Part shown: in pieces, positions 11,264 through 23,491 of the stretch
Position numbering within the stretch: position 1 is the stretch's first letter
How the letters are laid out: each line of letters starts with the position of its first letter
NCBI GenBank assembly: GCA_951804985.1
Contig: OX638133.1
Span: 2,686,501 to 2,750,500, forward strand
Source: Dryomyza anilis
Lineage: Eukaryota > Arthropoda > Insecta > Diptera > Dryomyzidae
Length of the DNA: 64,000 nt
Direction: 5' to 3'
Made by a program: the position numbers and the translations under genes
The notes under the pieces: model-generated
Seen by the model: the letters and a program-made list of their open reading frames with translations, nothing else
What the model was told of the DNA's origin: nothing
The model's database searches: none

Positions 11264-11299
11264 GAATTTGATAGTATTTGAAAAATTCAGTACCATTAA

Positions 11300-11450
11300 T
11301 TTCATTATTATTGAAATAATTGGTATATACTATTGTTTTAATGTTTTTTCTCCTATAATAATAAACATCTCACTATACGAATAGAAACATTTACGCTAAG
11401 TGCGTCATTCTGCGAGTTTACACGAAATGGTACCATGCTTGTTTTTGTAA
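11300..11450 (+). repeat. Dispersed repeat K, copy 1
   Basis: Shares TACTATTGTTTTAAT, then CCTATAATAATAAACATCTC and GAGTTTACACGAAATGGT-like blocks, in the same order, with 60650-60745. Class unknown. Confidence 0.5.
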
Positions 11451-11879
11451 TAATTCAAATTATTAAACGCGATATTGGTAATAACTCAATGTATTTAAAT
11501 TAAATTCATTTATACTATTAATTTCTATATTTCCAAATGGCTCTTCTCACGATTTTTGTTCCAGATAAACAGCATTTGTGGATTTTCAAAATTCTGACCG
11601 ATCTCAAAAATGTTGAAATTGTATTTCATTTGTGCTTCAAAAAACATTTATTCAAACAAGAATACAAGAAATATTTCATAATGTTTATCACACTATTTTA
11701 AACCCCGTTTGTAGAACAGAAACCTCTTTGTTTCTGAGTTTTTTTTTATCAAGATTTTTAATGGATATCTGCTTCCGTTCTGGTTTCAATCTCTAGTATA
11801 GAACATTATAATCGGCCAAAGCTGTTCAAACTTTAAACACTACCAAACCAAAATGTTCAAAGTTTGAAGTGAGCAAAAA
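11451..11879. other. AT-rich sequence, no feature
   Basis: No gene, RNA or repeat recognised between repeat K and the GC-richer island to the right. Confidence 0.4.
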
Positions 11880-12900
11880 GTTTGCACATTTTAGAAACAA
11901 AACGTTGCAACTGCAACCGAAACATATAAGCGCCAACTGCGTGCAAAGCTTAGGGTTGTATTGACCAAAAACACGGGACCACTGCAACCACACAATAGGT
12001 GCATGGTGCGTCCCTCCGGGTTTTTGTGCTTCGCCTTTTTTTTGTGATTTCGCCTGTACAACGTCGATGAGATGAAATCATTAGCCGTAAATTAGCGACG
12101 CTTGCTTTGCGAATCAAATGAGTTGCGTTGTGCACATTCACGGTACGTTACATCCATCCATTCTTTCGTTCATCCGTCCGTCCGTCGACTGCCTTACATA
12201 ACTGCGACACGTGAAGCGGTGTGCGTTGCGTCGGTGGCATGGTTGGTGCCGCACGCATGAAATGTATCTGAAATGATGCTCATTGTGTAACGTGCACGTT
12301 TATCTATTAATCATTATTTGATTGTGATGCGGTGAGGCTGCCGGAAGTGCGTAGGCGGGCGAAGATGAACAAATTTGTTTTTTATGTTTTCATCATAAAT
12401 GTTTTTGTGTAGAACATTTTTTTTTGTTTATTTCGGCAGTTGGTAACTTTTAATTTGTGCTGCCACATTTCTCTTGTTGTTTTTGTGCACGCCGCCATCG
12501 AGTTTAAGTTCAAGGACTTTTTCACTGCTGCCGCTGCTGCTACTACAGAGCTCTCTCAGCTTTGAGGCGTGTTTTTGGCCGTTCAAATTAATTATGTTTC
12601 TAATTGAGCAGCAAAGATGTGACAGCAATTATTAATTTTTCAGCGCTGACAACGACAACAACAAAAATAACAAAGACATTTTTCCTAAAAGCAGCTGATT
12701 ACAAAAAGAGTGGAAAACACTCTTTAAAGTGGCTGCATTCTTAAAGTGTAAAGTGTAGCTAGATTTAGTTGAAGAGCTGCTGTGGCGTATACGTGCCCTT
12801 TAACACTTCCAGGCGGCGAGGCGAATTCGCCGCCATCAACAAACAGCATCACGCAGTCAAAAAAATGCACATCTTGTTTTTTTCACGCATGCGATATTCT
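11880..12900. other. Unique GC-richer island upstream of the tandem AT repeats
   Basis: Balanced composition with CpG-containing words, CTG-rich pieces (12520-12550) and CCGTCCGTCCGTCG near 12173. Short frames on the minus strand (for example 11950-12141 and 12428-12628) carry no recognisable domain and no splice context I can defend. It looks like fly regulatory or intergenic DNA; a non-coding exon cannot be excluded. Confidence 0.4.
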
Positions 12901-12946
12901 CTCACTGGAGACTTTTCAACAGCACACTGTATAGCATAAAAGTTTT

Positions 12947-13004
12947 TAACAGCGCAAACTCAGAATATGTTAACAACATTTTTTGGGGGTTGTTTGCGCT
13001 GTTA
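12947..13004. repeat. Perfect 13-bp stem inverted repeat
   Basis: TAACAGCGCAAAC at 12947-12959 is exactly inverted at 12992-13004 with a loop of about 32 nt. The surrounding stretch (12900-13340) is dotted with TAACAG words in both orientations, which suggests a decayed fold-back element. Confidence 0.6.
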
Positions 13005-13369
13005 TTACTTAACAGAAAGAGTTTCTTCACAGAATGTGGATTTTCGTAGAGCACTGTTACATGTGGGATTTTTTTAAAGAGTAGCAGAGAGAACAAAATT
13101 CAAAGGTAACAGAATTGTTGACGGAAAGATATTTTTTAAAGCGCATTGTTTAACAGAAAAATACTAAACAATGCAAGCTGCTGTTAAAAACAAGAAAGAA
13201 TGATTATCGCTCTATCACTATAACTCCCCTGTTCTCTTCTCATTCTAACAATTAATAGTAACTCAACGTTTTATTCTCTGTTAAAGACAATGTTATCAGA
13301 CACTGTTAAACATAACTGTTATTAGCAGCCGCTTTGTTTACATGTGTGCTACATGTTTTTTAGTGTAAT

Positions 13370-13965
13370 ATATAATTTTTAGTGAAAAACATGAATTTTA
13401 GTAACAATTTAATTTTTTAAAAAATAAAATTGATTTTTTTTTTTTTGTAAAAATTGAATTTTTTATGAAAAATTGAATTTTAGTGTACAAATATTTTTTT
13501 TATATTGAACTTTAAAATTTAAGGGAAAAATTAAATTTTAAGTGGAAAATTGCAATTTTTTAGTTAAAGCTGAACTTTTAATGATATATTGAATTTTAAG
13601 TGAAAAATTAAATATTGCTTAAAAATTGAAATTTTTTAATTTTTAGTGAAAATTTTAATTTTTAGTGAAATTTGAATTTTAGTGAATATTTGAATATTTA
13701 GTGAAATTTCTAATTTTTAGTGAAAATTTGAATTTTTAGTGAAATTTATAATTTTTAGTAAAAATTTGAATTTTTAGTGAAAATTTGTATTTTTAGTAAA
13801 AATTTGAATTTTTAGTGAAAATTTGTATTTTTAGTGAAAATTTGAATTTTTAGTGCAAATTTGAATTTTTAGTGAAAATTTGAATTTTTAGTGAAAATTT
13901 AAATTTTTGGTGAAAATTTACTTTTTTAGTGCTAAATTGAATTGAATTTTAGTGAAAATTGAAAA
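13370..13965 (+). repeat. AT-rich minisatellite, about 19-bp unit
   Basis: Direct repeats of GAATTTTTAGTGAAAATTT and close variants. They are clearest at 13650-13930 and decay towards the left. There is no coding capacity. The array lies 0.5 kb beyond the 3' end of the ARMC3 gene. Confidence 0.85.
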
Positions 13966-13968
13966 AAA

Positions 13969-14203
13969 AATGATATAACCCCAAATGAAAAATACCCAAA
14001 ACGAATGAAAAAATACCTAAAACATAAAAGAAATAAAATAACCCACAACAAATTTTTCGTTGGGGGGTTATTTAATTGGAGCATTATGAAATGAGACAGC
14101 ATCCAAACAAAATTAAACAATCCCCAACGAACAATTTGAAATAACACCCAAAATCGTATGAACAATGTTGGAGTTATCACATTTTATTTTTGGGTGTTAT
14201 ATC
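13969..14203. mobile_element. TIR MITE F
   Basis: Starts ATGATATAACCCCAAA and ends in the imperfect complement TTTTGGGTGTTATATCAT. Interior holds further inverted GGGTTATTT/AAATAACCC words. A frame of 82 codons on the minus strand spans it but is low-complexity and not convincing. Single copy in this window. Confidence 0.65.
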
Positions 14204-14354
14204 ATTTACGGGTTATTTCATAGTGCCAACCTGAAACCTAATATTACAATTTCCCTGAATGCTAAAACATAATACTATCCATTACAATGATTACCGGTAA
14301 TTGAAAAATTTCTCTTTGACCCGATTAAGTTAAGTTTAGAATAATAATTTCAAA

Positions 14355-14360
14355 TTTATT
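14355..14360 (-). terminator. Poly(A) signal of the ARMC3-like gene
   Basis: TTTATT on the plus strand is AATAAA on the coding strand, about 50 bp beyond the TGA stop at 14409-14411. Spacing is normal for a short fly 3' UTR. Confidence 0.6.
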
Positions 14361-14408
14361 TGCAACATATCGCATCCATTACTAATCTAGATAATGCCCG
14401 AGTCCACT

Positions 14409-17119
14409 TCAGTACAGTCGCAAATACTGCAACGCCTGACGCGTCTGCATGGGATACAGCTCACCCACATTGAACATCAAATCGACTATGTGCGTTGGAC
14501 GCAACATGCGCCACGGCATAAACTGCATCGTGCGCTTGTCACAATGCATATCGTACTCCTGTTCCACTGGCAGCGGCACCTCATTGAACAGCATCCGACC
14601 GTCGACACTGCGCTGCAGCGTGCACGGCAACCCGATCTGATCGGCAAGCGCCTTAAAGAGTACGGCCCGTTCGAAGCGACAACCGCTGCGTACCAAACCC
14701 ATCGGTATGATGTTGCAGTGCAACTGATAGCTGAGGTCCTTGAGATGACACTTCACCGTATGCTGCGAGCACTCCTCCGTAGTGTTAAGATCCAGCGACT
14801 TCAGACCGTTGCCCAGCGCTTGCGCCACAATGTCAGCGATGATCTTGGCACGTTTGGCAATATTATCAAAGTCGATGGCACGCAGCACTTTGGTCGGATT
14901 TTCGACGAGGCCATGCTCTTCGAGCGTGCGGTTGAGATTTTCCAAGTAGTCCGGCAACTGGTTATCGCTTGGATGGCGACAATAGCACCAAGCAGGACCG
15001 TCGGCCGGTGTCAGGCAATTAGCGGGTACCCGAACTATTTCTTCGTCCGGTACTGCTTCGGCGGGTCTGTTAAAGTTCACCGAGAGTATGGCATGGAACG
15101 GCGATACCTCCTCGCGCAGTATCAACTGCAGCACACGAAAATCGTCAAACTTTTTCTTGGACACCATAAAGTCACTACCCGATGTGGTGTCCGTAAAGCT
15201 CAGATGGTTTCGTATGCAGAACTTGAGTGTGGGAGTCTTCGAGAGAATGCTCTCAATGGCTGGACCCCAAGTAGGCACACAAAACGCAAATTTCTGATGC
15301 ATTATCAGCCTGCAAAGAAGTCGAATATGGGTTGAAGGTTTACTCTACTCTACTTTCGGACACTTACACCTCCAACACTTCGGCATCGATGTACTCTTGC
15401 ACGAACTCCGGAAAACGTGTCGTCTGCATGATGAAGTTAGTCACCGACGTTTTCACCAAGTTCGCCAGTGACTGCAGGCCACACCTAATCGGGGCCGCTA
15501 TATTGTGGCTGAGCAGTACGGAGCGCACCGGCTCCTCGTCGATCAGCGTGCAGAGACAGCGAAAAATGTTGTTAACGATGATGGCCGCTGAGAAGGAGTT
15601 CTTCAGCAATTTGACCATATGTGTTATAAGCGAAGGAATTAGACCGAGCGTCTCACGATACTCATTGTTCTGCGCCAGAGTCTCGATGATGTTCAACAGG
15701 GAGAGTACCAGATCGATGGACAGTGCCGGTAGTCCCTGCTCAAATACTTCGCCCAGCACGCAGGCACATTTCAGAGTTATGAGCTCAGCTGCGGTGGCAT
15801 GGAAGGCGAAGACAAGCAAATTGAATATAAATTCGGCTGCCTGCTCGCGCGTGCGAATATGCACTTCCTTGTCACCGATGAGTTCTGCAATAAATTCGCA
15901 AAGGAATGCTTAGAATTCATGAATGGATTTAGCACATACTCAACAACTTTTCTATGACGCCCATCTCGTAGTTGTCTACAAAGTAATTGGCTGCATCTGT
16001 GTATTTCATCAGACGATTAAGACCAGTGAGCACGTGTGTCGCCGGATCCTTCTGCAGCAAACAGTTCAGGAATAGTTCGGAAATTTTCGCATTGTGCAGT
16101 CGATGCAAGTACTTCGTGTACTTGGCGGTCTCAGCAAAGATCATAATTATTTTGCATTTAGTCTCAATGGGGTATTCGACGTTTACATCATCCATATTTT
16201 GCACGATTTTGTCAAAGAGATTCTGCTCGAAGAACAGCTGCGTCATCTTCTCAGTGCGCATTGCGGTGGCCAAAACCTCAATGACCTCGGGCCCATTGTC
16301 AGCCATTGCATTGTCGCAGAATACTTTGGTCAGCTGTTGCAGCACAAAGACGGAACGACTGCCCTGCGCAAAGGGACTCGTATCGCTCGTGTCGACGATG
16401 AGCAACTTTACGAGCTTAAGCGCAGCGCTGCGCACCTCTAGAAACTCATTCGTGAGGTCGCACAACACACGATCTATGGGAAACAAGGGATTTGCGGCCA
16501 ACAATTGTTGCAACTCAAAGCACTGAATCTGCAGTATTTTGCGCAGCGCCTCGAGTGAGTGCAGTATAACGTCCGGGTTGTCGGTGCGCGATGTAATATC
16601 AAAATATTTTTCAAGATACTCTTTGTTGTCAATAGCTCTCAGCGCTACCTGTGGATCGTCCAGGCATTTATTGATGATGACACTCAAGTACTCGAGGCAG
16701 AAATCATCTTCCTCCGCCAGATAGCAGCGTTGACTTAGGTCCAGGATGTTATACGTAATCGTCGTCTCCAGATCAATTAAAACATTCATGCTTTCGACTA
16801 ACGTAGTGGCGATATAAGTCGCAAAACGTCGCACTATCTTTGACTCATTGGCCATAAAGAATTCCTTCTCCATCAACAGATCCAACACGTTCTTCTCACG
16901 CACAATTGTGACATTTTCATCCTGTTTGCGCGCAAAGTCGGTTATATGTTTGAAAACCGTTATGAGTACCGATTCCTCCGCGGAACTGAGCAGCAAGAGC
17001 GCCGTATCGATGGTGTTTATTTTGACGACGAGCTCGGAGAAGCTCTCAACCTCCTCCTTGGCACGATCCACAAAGTCAGTGCGCGATGTGTAAATGCTCT
17101 TTTTTTTGGACTTGGACAT
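14409..17119 (-). CDS. ARMC3: ARMC3-like armadillo-repeat protein with EDR1 domain (3 exons)
   Basis: Exons on the minus strand are 17119-15940, 15884-15368 and 15309-14409. The introns are 55 and 58 bp with GTATGTG/GCAG and GTAAGTG/GCAG ends, in phases 1 and 2. They join into one frame of 865 residues with ATG at 17119 and TGA at 14409. Human ARMC3 is of almost the same length. The N-terminal two thirds (to about residue 560) is helical ARM-repeat-like sequence, including SKIVRRFATYIATTL, close to the first vertebrate ARM repeats. Residues about 735-850 form the EDR1/transglutaminase-like domain: RFERAVLFKALADQIGLPC lies at 777-795 and HIVDLMFNVGELYPM at 839-853. ARMC3 is linked to sperm flagellum function in mammals; a testis or ciliary role here is inference. 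Plus-strand frames of up to 313 codons over it are antisense shadows. The exons are much less AT-rich than their surroundings, and no frameshift or internal stop is seen. Confidence 0.93.
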
Positions 17120-17446
17120 ACTGGTACACGGTGGTAATAGGCTTTATGGATTTTTCACAAGTGGTTGCAGTTTTCAGTGTCTGGAATTTAGCAAAAAGTT
17201 GGTAGAAGTTTTTTTTGTATATTTTTAATAAGCGTCAAAATAAAATACGAAATATGATGAATGGCAAGAAAAACAACGTCTGTCTCATACACCCAGCAGA
17301 CTAACTTAAGTTTGTATATCCCAATATTACGCATAACTCATAACGATCGCCTTTTTTAAAATCAAAAGCGGACTGGGATTGAATCTTGATAATAAATTAA
17401 CCAAAAGTTAGGGATGCCCCTATTTACAGTGGTTCCCTTAGGACAG
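17120..17446. other. 5' flank of the ARMC3-like gene
   Basis: Read on the minus strand this is the upstream region and presumed 5' UTR. I see no convincing TATA box or initiator, and the transcription start is not determined. Confidence 0.4.
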
Positions 17447-17777
17447 TAATAATAATAATAGTTTAACACTACAGTCCTATACGAACTTAGGCCGAGCTCT
17501 CTCACTATTTTGAGCTGTACGTGTTGTATTTGTACTCAAAGTGGTGGGACCTACAGTTTATTGCCGAATCCAAACGGCGGGTGAGAGCTTTTCGTAGGCA
17601 ATGTTTTACTCTCGTGGGTTTGTCATTTACGGCCGAGAGGTAGCGCGGTATAGAAAAATGTTTCTATGAAAAGATAGTCTAGGCTTGAACCGGGGACCTT
17701 TCGGCTCGCAGTCCAATGCACCAGTGACTTTTTTCACTCGTAGTCCATCGCACTAACCAGACGAGCCACCGACGCTC
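17447..17777 (-). mobile_element. tRNA-derived SINE, copy 2
   Basis: Same body as the other SINE copies (GCCGAGCTCTCTCAC, AAGTGGTGGGACCTACAG, GGCGGGTGAGAGCTTTTC on the plus strand). The tail is AATAATAATAATAG at the left. The tRNA-like head at the right is disrupted: a short duplication of the anticodon-arm area (two AGTCCA.CGCAC-like segments) separates the A and B boxes. Probably inactive. Confidence 0.8.
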
Positions 17778-18383
17778 CCAATTTCACAAAATCAAAAATG
17801 TCGAGAAAAACAGAGAAGAAGATATTGTTACACAGACATATCGTGTGACTGAAGAATGAATTTTCTCGGTAATGAGTTTACGACCTAGAGGAAAACACAC
17901 GACCTAATATAATAATATCATGTTGATGTAATCGATTCAGGAACTCCAAAGAGGATTTTGTAGTCTCAACCAAAATGTGCGAATTTAGCTCCATCATGCC
18001 ATATAGGTGGCATAGACAATGCGTTAGTCAGCAAAAAGTAAAGAAAGTCTTAGACCGTTTGGATAACCGATGCAATAGGCCGCTTCTTTCGAAACATTAA
18101 CTATACGGAGGTCACTTAGAATTGATATGCCCAGAACGTCAAGAGCAGCTAACTCTTTAATATCGAAAGCACCTATATTGAGAAGAAGGAATTATGAATC
18201 CATTCGTTTGTGAGATTTCAGACAACATTGGGTATTGTTGGCATCAAAATCTACTCTATTTGAAAGACCCTACTTTTTAGAGAATGTTTTAACGTCAGTG
18301 TTTCATTCATAGGGCTATTTAAACACTCAATCTTTAAAGAGTTTTGACGCTTGTTGAACGAATATAAATGATATGACATGTTT
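17778..18383. other. Intergenic DNA, no feature
   Basis: Mixed-composition sequence without a long frame, repeat partner or RNA signature that I can recognise. Confidence 0.4.
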
Positions 18384-19075
18384 CAGCTTATTTTCTCACT
18401 TCAAGCGGTGCTTAAAATGAATTCAGATCCATGTATTAATCTTTTATAATCTAAATCGAGCCTTCACATTCCACCAGCATTTTTTTCCAATTACATCGAT
18501 CTTTAGGATTCACAAAACTGATTAACGGGATTTTTTTATTGACCGACCAAGGGAAGATCGAATGGGTCATTTGACAAGAATGGCACATGTAACTTTAAGG
18601 ATCAGAAAGGATCAGCTTATTTTGTCACTTCGTACAGTGCCTAAAACGCATTCAGATTCATGAATGGTCAATTCATAATCAATATCGAGCCTTTACATCC
18701 AAACAGCACATTTTTTCCAATTACATCGATCTTTAGGATTCACAAAATGCTACTGATTATCGGGATTTTTTTTATTGACCGACCAAGAGAAGATCGAATG
18801 GGTCATTTGATAAGAATAGCACATGGAACTTTAAGGATCAGAAAGGATCAGCTTATTTTGTCATTTCGTACGGTGCTTAAAATGCATTCAGATTCATGAA
18901 TGGTCAATTCCTAATCTATATCGAACCTTTACATACAAACAGCATATTTTTCCAATTACACCGATCTTTAGGATTCACAAAATGCCACTGATTATCGGGA
19001 TTTTTTTTATTGACCGACCAAGGGAAGATCGAATGGGTCATTTGATAAGAATGGCACATGGAACTTTAAGGATTA
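18384..19075 (+). repeat. Three tandem copies of a ~235-bp unit
   Basis: Units begin at 18384, 18613 and 18849, each with CAGCTTATTTTSTCA.TTC. All three contain ATCGATCTTTAGGATTCACA (or a close variant), GATTTTTTTTATTGACCGAC and GGTCATTTGA.AAGAAT in the same order. The second and third copies are more alike than either is to the first. No coding potential; the 79-codon frame at 18660 lies across the units. Confidence 0.9.
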
Positions 19076-19429
19076 GAATTCAAAACTATTTATAACCCGA
19101 AATTGGAACTTCGACCAATATAAATGAAATGAAATTGGATTGAGAAACAAATATTTATCCCATCTCTCATTATTTCTAATTCCAAAATGGAATCATCTTT
19201 CCCCAAATAGAAAATTTAAAAAGTATAACATGAGCTGTTTAAACTCTGTTTAAAAAAGTACATATTAAGCCAAGCGATTAAGTCCTACCTTTTCCTAAAA
19301 TAGCATTTCCAAACTGTGATGTTTTAATTAATTTTTCTGACAAACAATTCAAAGGGCTTTAAGTCATAGCCCTTTTTTTACACAGTCTTGTTATACTTGG
19401 GACCCTTTTCCATTTAAACATTCTTAATT

Positions 19430-20860
19430 TTCTGCATTTTTTAAGTTTCTGCTCCACTCTGTTCGATCTTAAAGCGCACAAAGTACTTAGCATCTCCGAA
19501 ATAGAGCAATACACAAAAGTACCTTTTATTGTGCCGCAAAGCTTAAGTTGTCTGCTGGTTCGTTGCTTTCATTATTCGTTGTCTCCATTCGTTCTGCAAA
19601 TTATTCGAAAAATAAAATACAAGAAATGTTCTGGACTCGCCCACCATGTCCCACAGCGTCCACTGCACAAGGGAGGGAGAGCGTCATAGTCAGCAGTTCC
19701 ACGCATTGGTTTCACATTTTATTCCACTTCGTTGTCGTCGTCGTCGTCGTGTTGTCCTGCGGCTAATTTGCTTTCGCTCGAATGTCCTGCGGTTGGTCTC
19801 TCGTACATGAAAATAAAACAACAATGCGATGCAAAAATAAGCTAGCAAAATAAAAACCATCGTAAAATAAAATCAGTAGTTGGAACGAGTTTCAGGCTGG
19901 CTTATGACACCCCCAAAGCCCATACTCAGATTCCGATGCTTGACAGCTAAATGAATATCTAATCTCATAACTCGACTTCACTCTACTCCCATCGACTGGC
20001 TTTATGCTTGACCGACTGGTTGAAGGTCAGTGCTACGGGGGTGGCGTGGACTTGGGGGAACTGATTTCCAAATAAATTATGTATTTGTTTGCCATAAACT
20101 TAATTAAGTGCCGTTTCATTACATTTCCATTATTTGATTTCGATTTGAAGTTTCGCCCTCGTGGACTCGAGGAATTTTGAAATTAATTTGCATAATTTGA
20201 ATTTATTTACAGCGTAAAGTTTTCAATGAGCGCCCGCAGCTTAAACGCAAATTCGAATGCGATTTAATCACCGAAAATAATAAAACTTTTAAATTCCAAT
20301 TTCGCGCATTGGGTTTGCTTTGATGTGTCCCTTAGAGACCAAGGTCGTATAAAGGTTGTGTCGGAGGACTCCCGCTCTTTTCAGCAACGGCTGCAACAAC
20401 TTCTGCATTTCAAGAAGTAAAAGTAGAATTTGAATTTCCCAATTGAGTAAAATGTATGGCATTCGTGCACATGATGCTGGCTTCATTTGGCCAATCTTGG
20501 GTACAATTTTCATATTTTTTATTTTTTTTTTCATATATAAAACATCAGCAAGTAATCCTTGCATGATTATTTGCGGTTGAATCGTGCTGAGCAGCCGGTT
20601 GTGGGCAAATTGCATTTTTCTGCACTGCATGGCAAGTAGTTCTCCTTCGAGGCACCTACCACGTACCACTCCCGGCCGGAATTATAAACCCATGGAATAT
20701 GAAAAGTTATGCTGACCGTTGTTTGAGCAGAAGGCGAAAAACAAAGTGGAAAACATGGCGCGCTTATGCAGCATTTAATATTAGTAAAGATCAGCAAAAT
20801 GTTTGACTATAAAATATTTCAAGAAAATAAAGAATACTCTACAGCAGGGTTATATGTATC
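19430..20860. other. Unique GC-richer island
   Basis: Balanced composition with a (CGT)n run at 19733-19750. The longest frame (20289-20669, minus, 126 codons) starts at ATG but has no recognisable domain, and nothing like it was found elsewhere in the window. It is treated as chance. The stretch resembles regulatory or intergenic fly DNA. Confidence 0.4.
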
Positions 20861-20914
20861 TTCATAAGAGCTAAAAAATGAGTTTTAATAACTGTGGTAC
20901 CTTTTTATATCAAA

Positions 20915-21058
20915 AATATGCATTTCGTAAACACCAAGTATCTTAAAATGGGTGCAAAATTGGACATTTTTTATTTTATATTTTCTTATTTTTTTGAGTC
21001 ATAGAATGCACCCCTGAAGTATTAACATCGATGAACCAAATATCCTGTATAGCGTCAC
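20915..21058 (+). repeat. Dispersed repeat R, copy 2
   Basis: Matches 8225-8380 block by block, including GGGTGCAAAATT, TTTTTTTGAGTCATA and ACATCGATGAACCAAA. Confidence 0.6.
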
Positions 21059-21399
21059 CTGAGAATTTATTTGGGTCATACGCCATTTTTAGGTGAATGG
21101 AGTTAGGAATTGGATATATATGACTTATATCTTCTCCTCCTTGTTCGTTTTTCAATATCTCTTATTAAATCTGAGATATACAGTATCGACTTTTCTCTAA
21201 ATCTCAAATTTGTTCCAATTTTATCATTTTTCTCAAAATCGACTCAATGGCATTTGAACCAAATACATTTTCAGGTAACTATATATTTTGTAAAATTTCA
21301 TTATACAACAAATCAAATTTCTACAAAAATAAATCTACTTCTCATGTACAGACACGTTGTCTGAAAGATGTCTTAAAGATACCTTAACGCATTCATGCA
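21059..21399. other. AT-rich intergenic DNA, no feature
   Basis: An 84-codon frame at 21110-21364 is composition-driven (I, L, F, S-rich) and has no domain. Nothing else recognised. Confidence 0.4.
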
Positions 21400-22191
21400 A
21401 GAAAGAGAGGTTTGTGTGGTACTCAGGAATGAACAGGGGAATTCGTTTCAAAAGACCTACTAATTTCTGTTGAGAACTTTGCCATGGTGTATTATGTGAT
21501 TTTCGGTATTTTTTAAAACCCTCCTTTGGTTTGGCATTTCATGGTACACTAACATTTTTCGTTTGGCATGTGCCCAACAACAACGTCTGTCTGTAATTGC
21601 GGTCACTCTTGTGTGTAACTGTGAAATGAAGCACATGCATCTGGACATAATATCGTAGATTGACCGGTCTCCGGATTCACTTCGTGGCTGGCTCGCTCGC
21701 TCACTGATGCATGCTGCCGATAATGTGCGCTCTGCCATCTGCTGGCATATTTATGAAGCGTTGCTCTCTGCATCCGAAAATGGCATTCACGCTTAAAGCT
21801 TTTTAAGACTTTTTAGCAGCTACTTAATGCAGCCGATTACGTGGCTTTCGCGTGCTTTTAAACTTATTAAAGTTTGTCGCCTGCACTACTGGCTGCCGCC
21901 ACTCCAATGTCCTTGTGCTGCTGCTGCTGCTGCTGCTACTGCTCCTGCCGTGGCTTTATGATCAAATTATTCGCAGCAATTTTCTGAATGGTAAACGACG
22001 TCTCGCTGTAGCTCAGCTTCTTCTTCTTCCTATTCTTCCTCTTTTTCTTCTTTCTCCCTTTTTCTTCTTCTTTCAATATCTGTCTGGCAGCTAACGTATC
22101 CTGCCCTAAATACCAGCCATTTGTACTGTTTAAGACGAAGCTGCTACTGCAGTCTTTGAGACATTTGCAAAGTGTGCTGGGTAGTCGGAAG
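21400..22191. other. Unique island, left part (split by the hAT-like insertion)
   Basis: GC-richer DNA with a CTG run at 21915-21940 and CTTCTTCTTC runs at 22017-22075. It is interrupted at 22191 by the 8.55-kb insertion and appears to resume at 30754: without the insert the text reads GGGTAGTCGGAAG and continues into GAGCACCCGCTCG. No gene recognised. Confidence 0.5.
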
Positions 22192-22205
22192 CAGGGGCGG
22201 ACTGA

Positions 22206-23036
22206 CCATTAGAGTCAATCGAGGTTATTTCGGTGGCTCGTTCAATAAATTATATAAAAATGACTCAAAGAATAATAACCCACAAATAAATGTTACAGAA
22301 TACGAAAAATGTTTTAAAATTTCGAATAGTCCTGTCAAGACGTAGAGAAGGTCTTTTTATATCGAATAATATCATGTAGAAAAGTTTCATGGGGCTATTT
22401 TTAACTAAGACATGTTCATTTTGTGGTTCTAAGAAATCTTTTTAAATGAAAACTCAAAAAAGAAGATTAGGTCCGTGATAAATTTGAAAGTAGCGACATT
22501 TTGAGAGCACATAATACTACACATGTCTCAGGACTACTTACAAATACAACATTTGTAGTATTTCACTTCTATTTGAAAGGGATGCAACAATAAATTTACA
22601 TTTTTTATTTCATTATTGTGCCGTATATATTCTACATGGTACAAATACCAGACTAAAATACGATGAACTATGAATACGCTAAATGTGCATAGAAATGAAA
22701 ATTAATCGCGGTTACCCTTCAAAGTTGTCCGGGGCTTACAAATCTTGAAGAACGATTGGAACTTTGAAATATCGGACAATATATGCGAATTTCGTTCATT
22801 ATTTTAGTTCGTCATAACTCGATTCACGATGCAACAGTTCTTTTTTAAGACGAATTTCCATAAATAATGGGAGTATAGTTCAACAAAAAGTTCAATTCAT
22901 TAATTAAAAGACCCTTCAATATTTTTGATCAATATGTACAAAAGTAACTGGAACATATGTCTATAACGTGTTGCGTAGATATACAAGTCTCAGTAATCCT
23001 CTTTTGTTTATTTGTAGTCGTGATTTCAAAAAACAT
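22206..23036. other. Left interior of the hAT-like insertion
   Basis: AT-rich, no long frame, no recognised repeat family. Runs up to the satellite. Confidence 0.4.
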
Positions 23037-23042
23037 ACAGAC

Positions 23043-23103
<61 letters not shown>

Positions 23104-23256
23104 TATAGATATATAGATATATAGATATATAGATATACAGATATATAGATATATAGATATATAGATATATAGATATATAGATATATAGATATATAGATAT
23201 ATAGATATATAGATATATAGATATATAGATATATAGATATATAGATATATAGATAT

Positions 23257-23355
<99 letters not shown>

Positions 23356-23404
23356 TATAGATATATAGATATATAGATATATAGATATATAGATATATAG
23401 ATAT

Positions 23405-23491
<87 letters not shown>

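Noticed and set aside
14394..15335. 313-codon plus-strand frame and several shorter ones up to 17137
   Set aside because: Antisense to the ARMC3-like exons, which have splice sites, domains and family match; the plus-strand proteins have no recognisable domain.
20289..20669. 126-codon minus-strand frame starting at ATG
   Set aside because: No domain, no repeat-element match, no splice partner; the overlapping frame at 20567-20797 is equally unconvincing.
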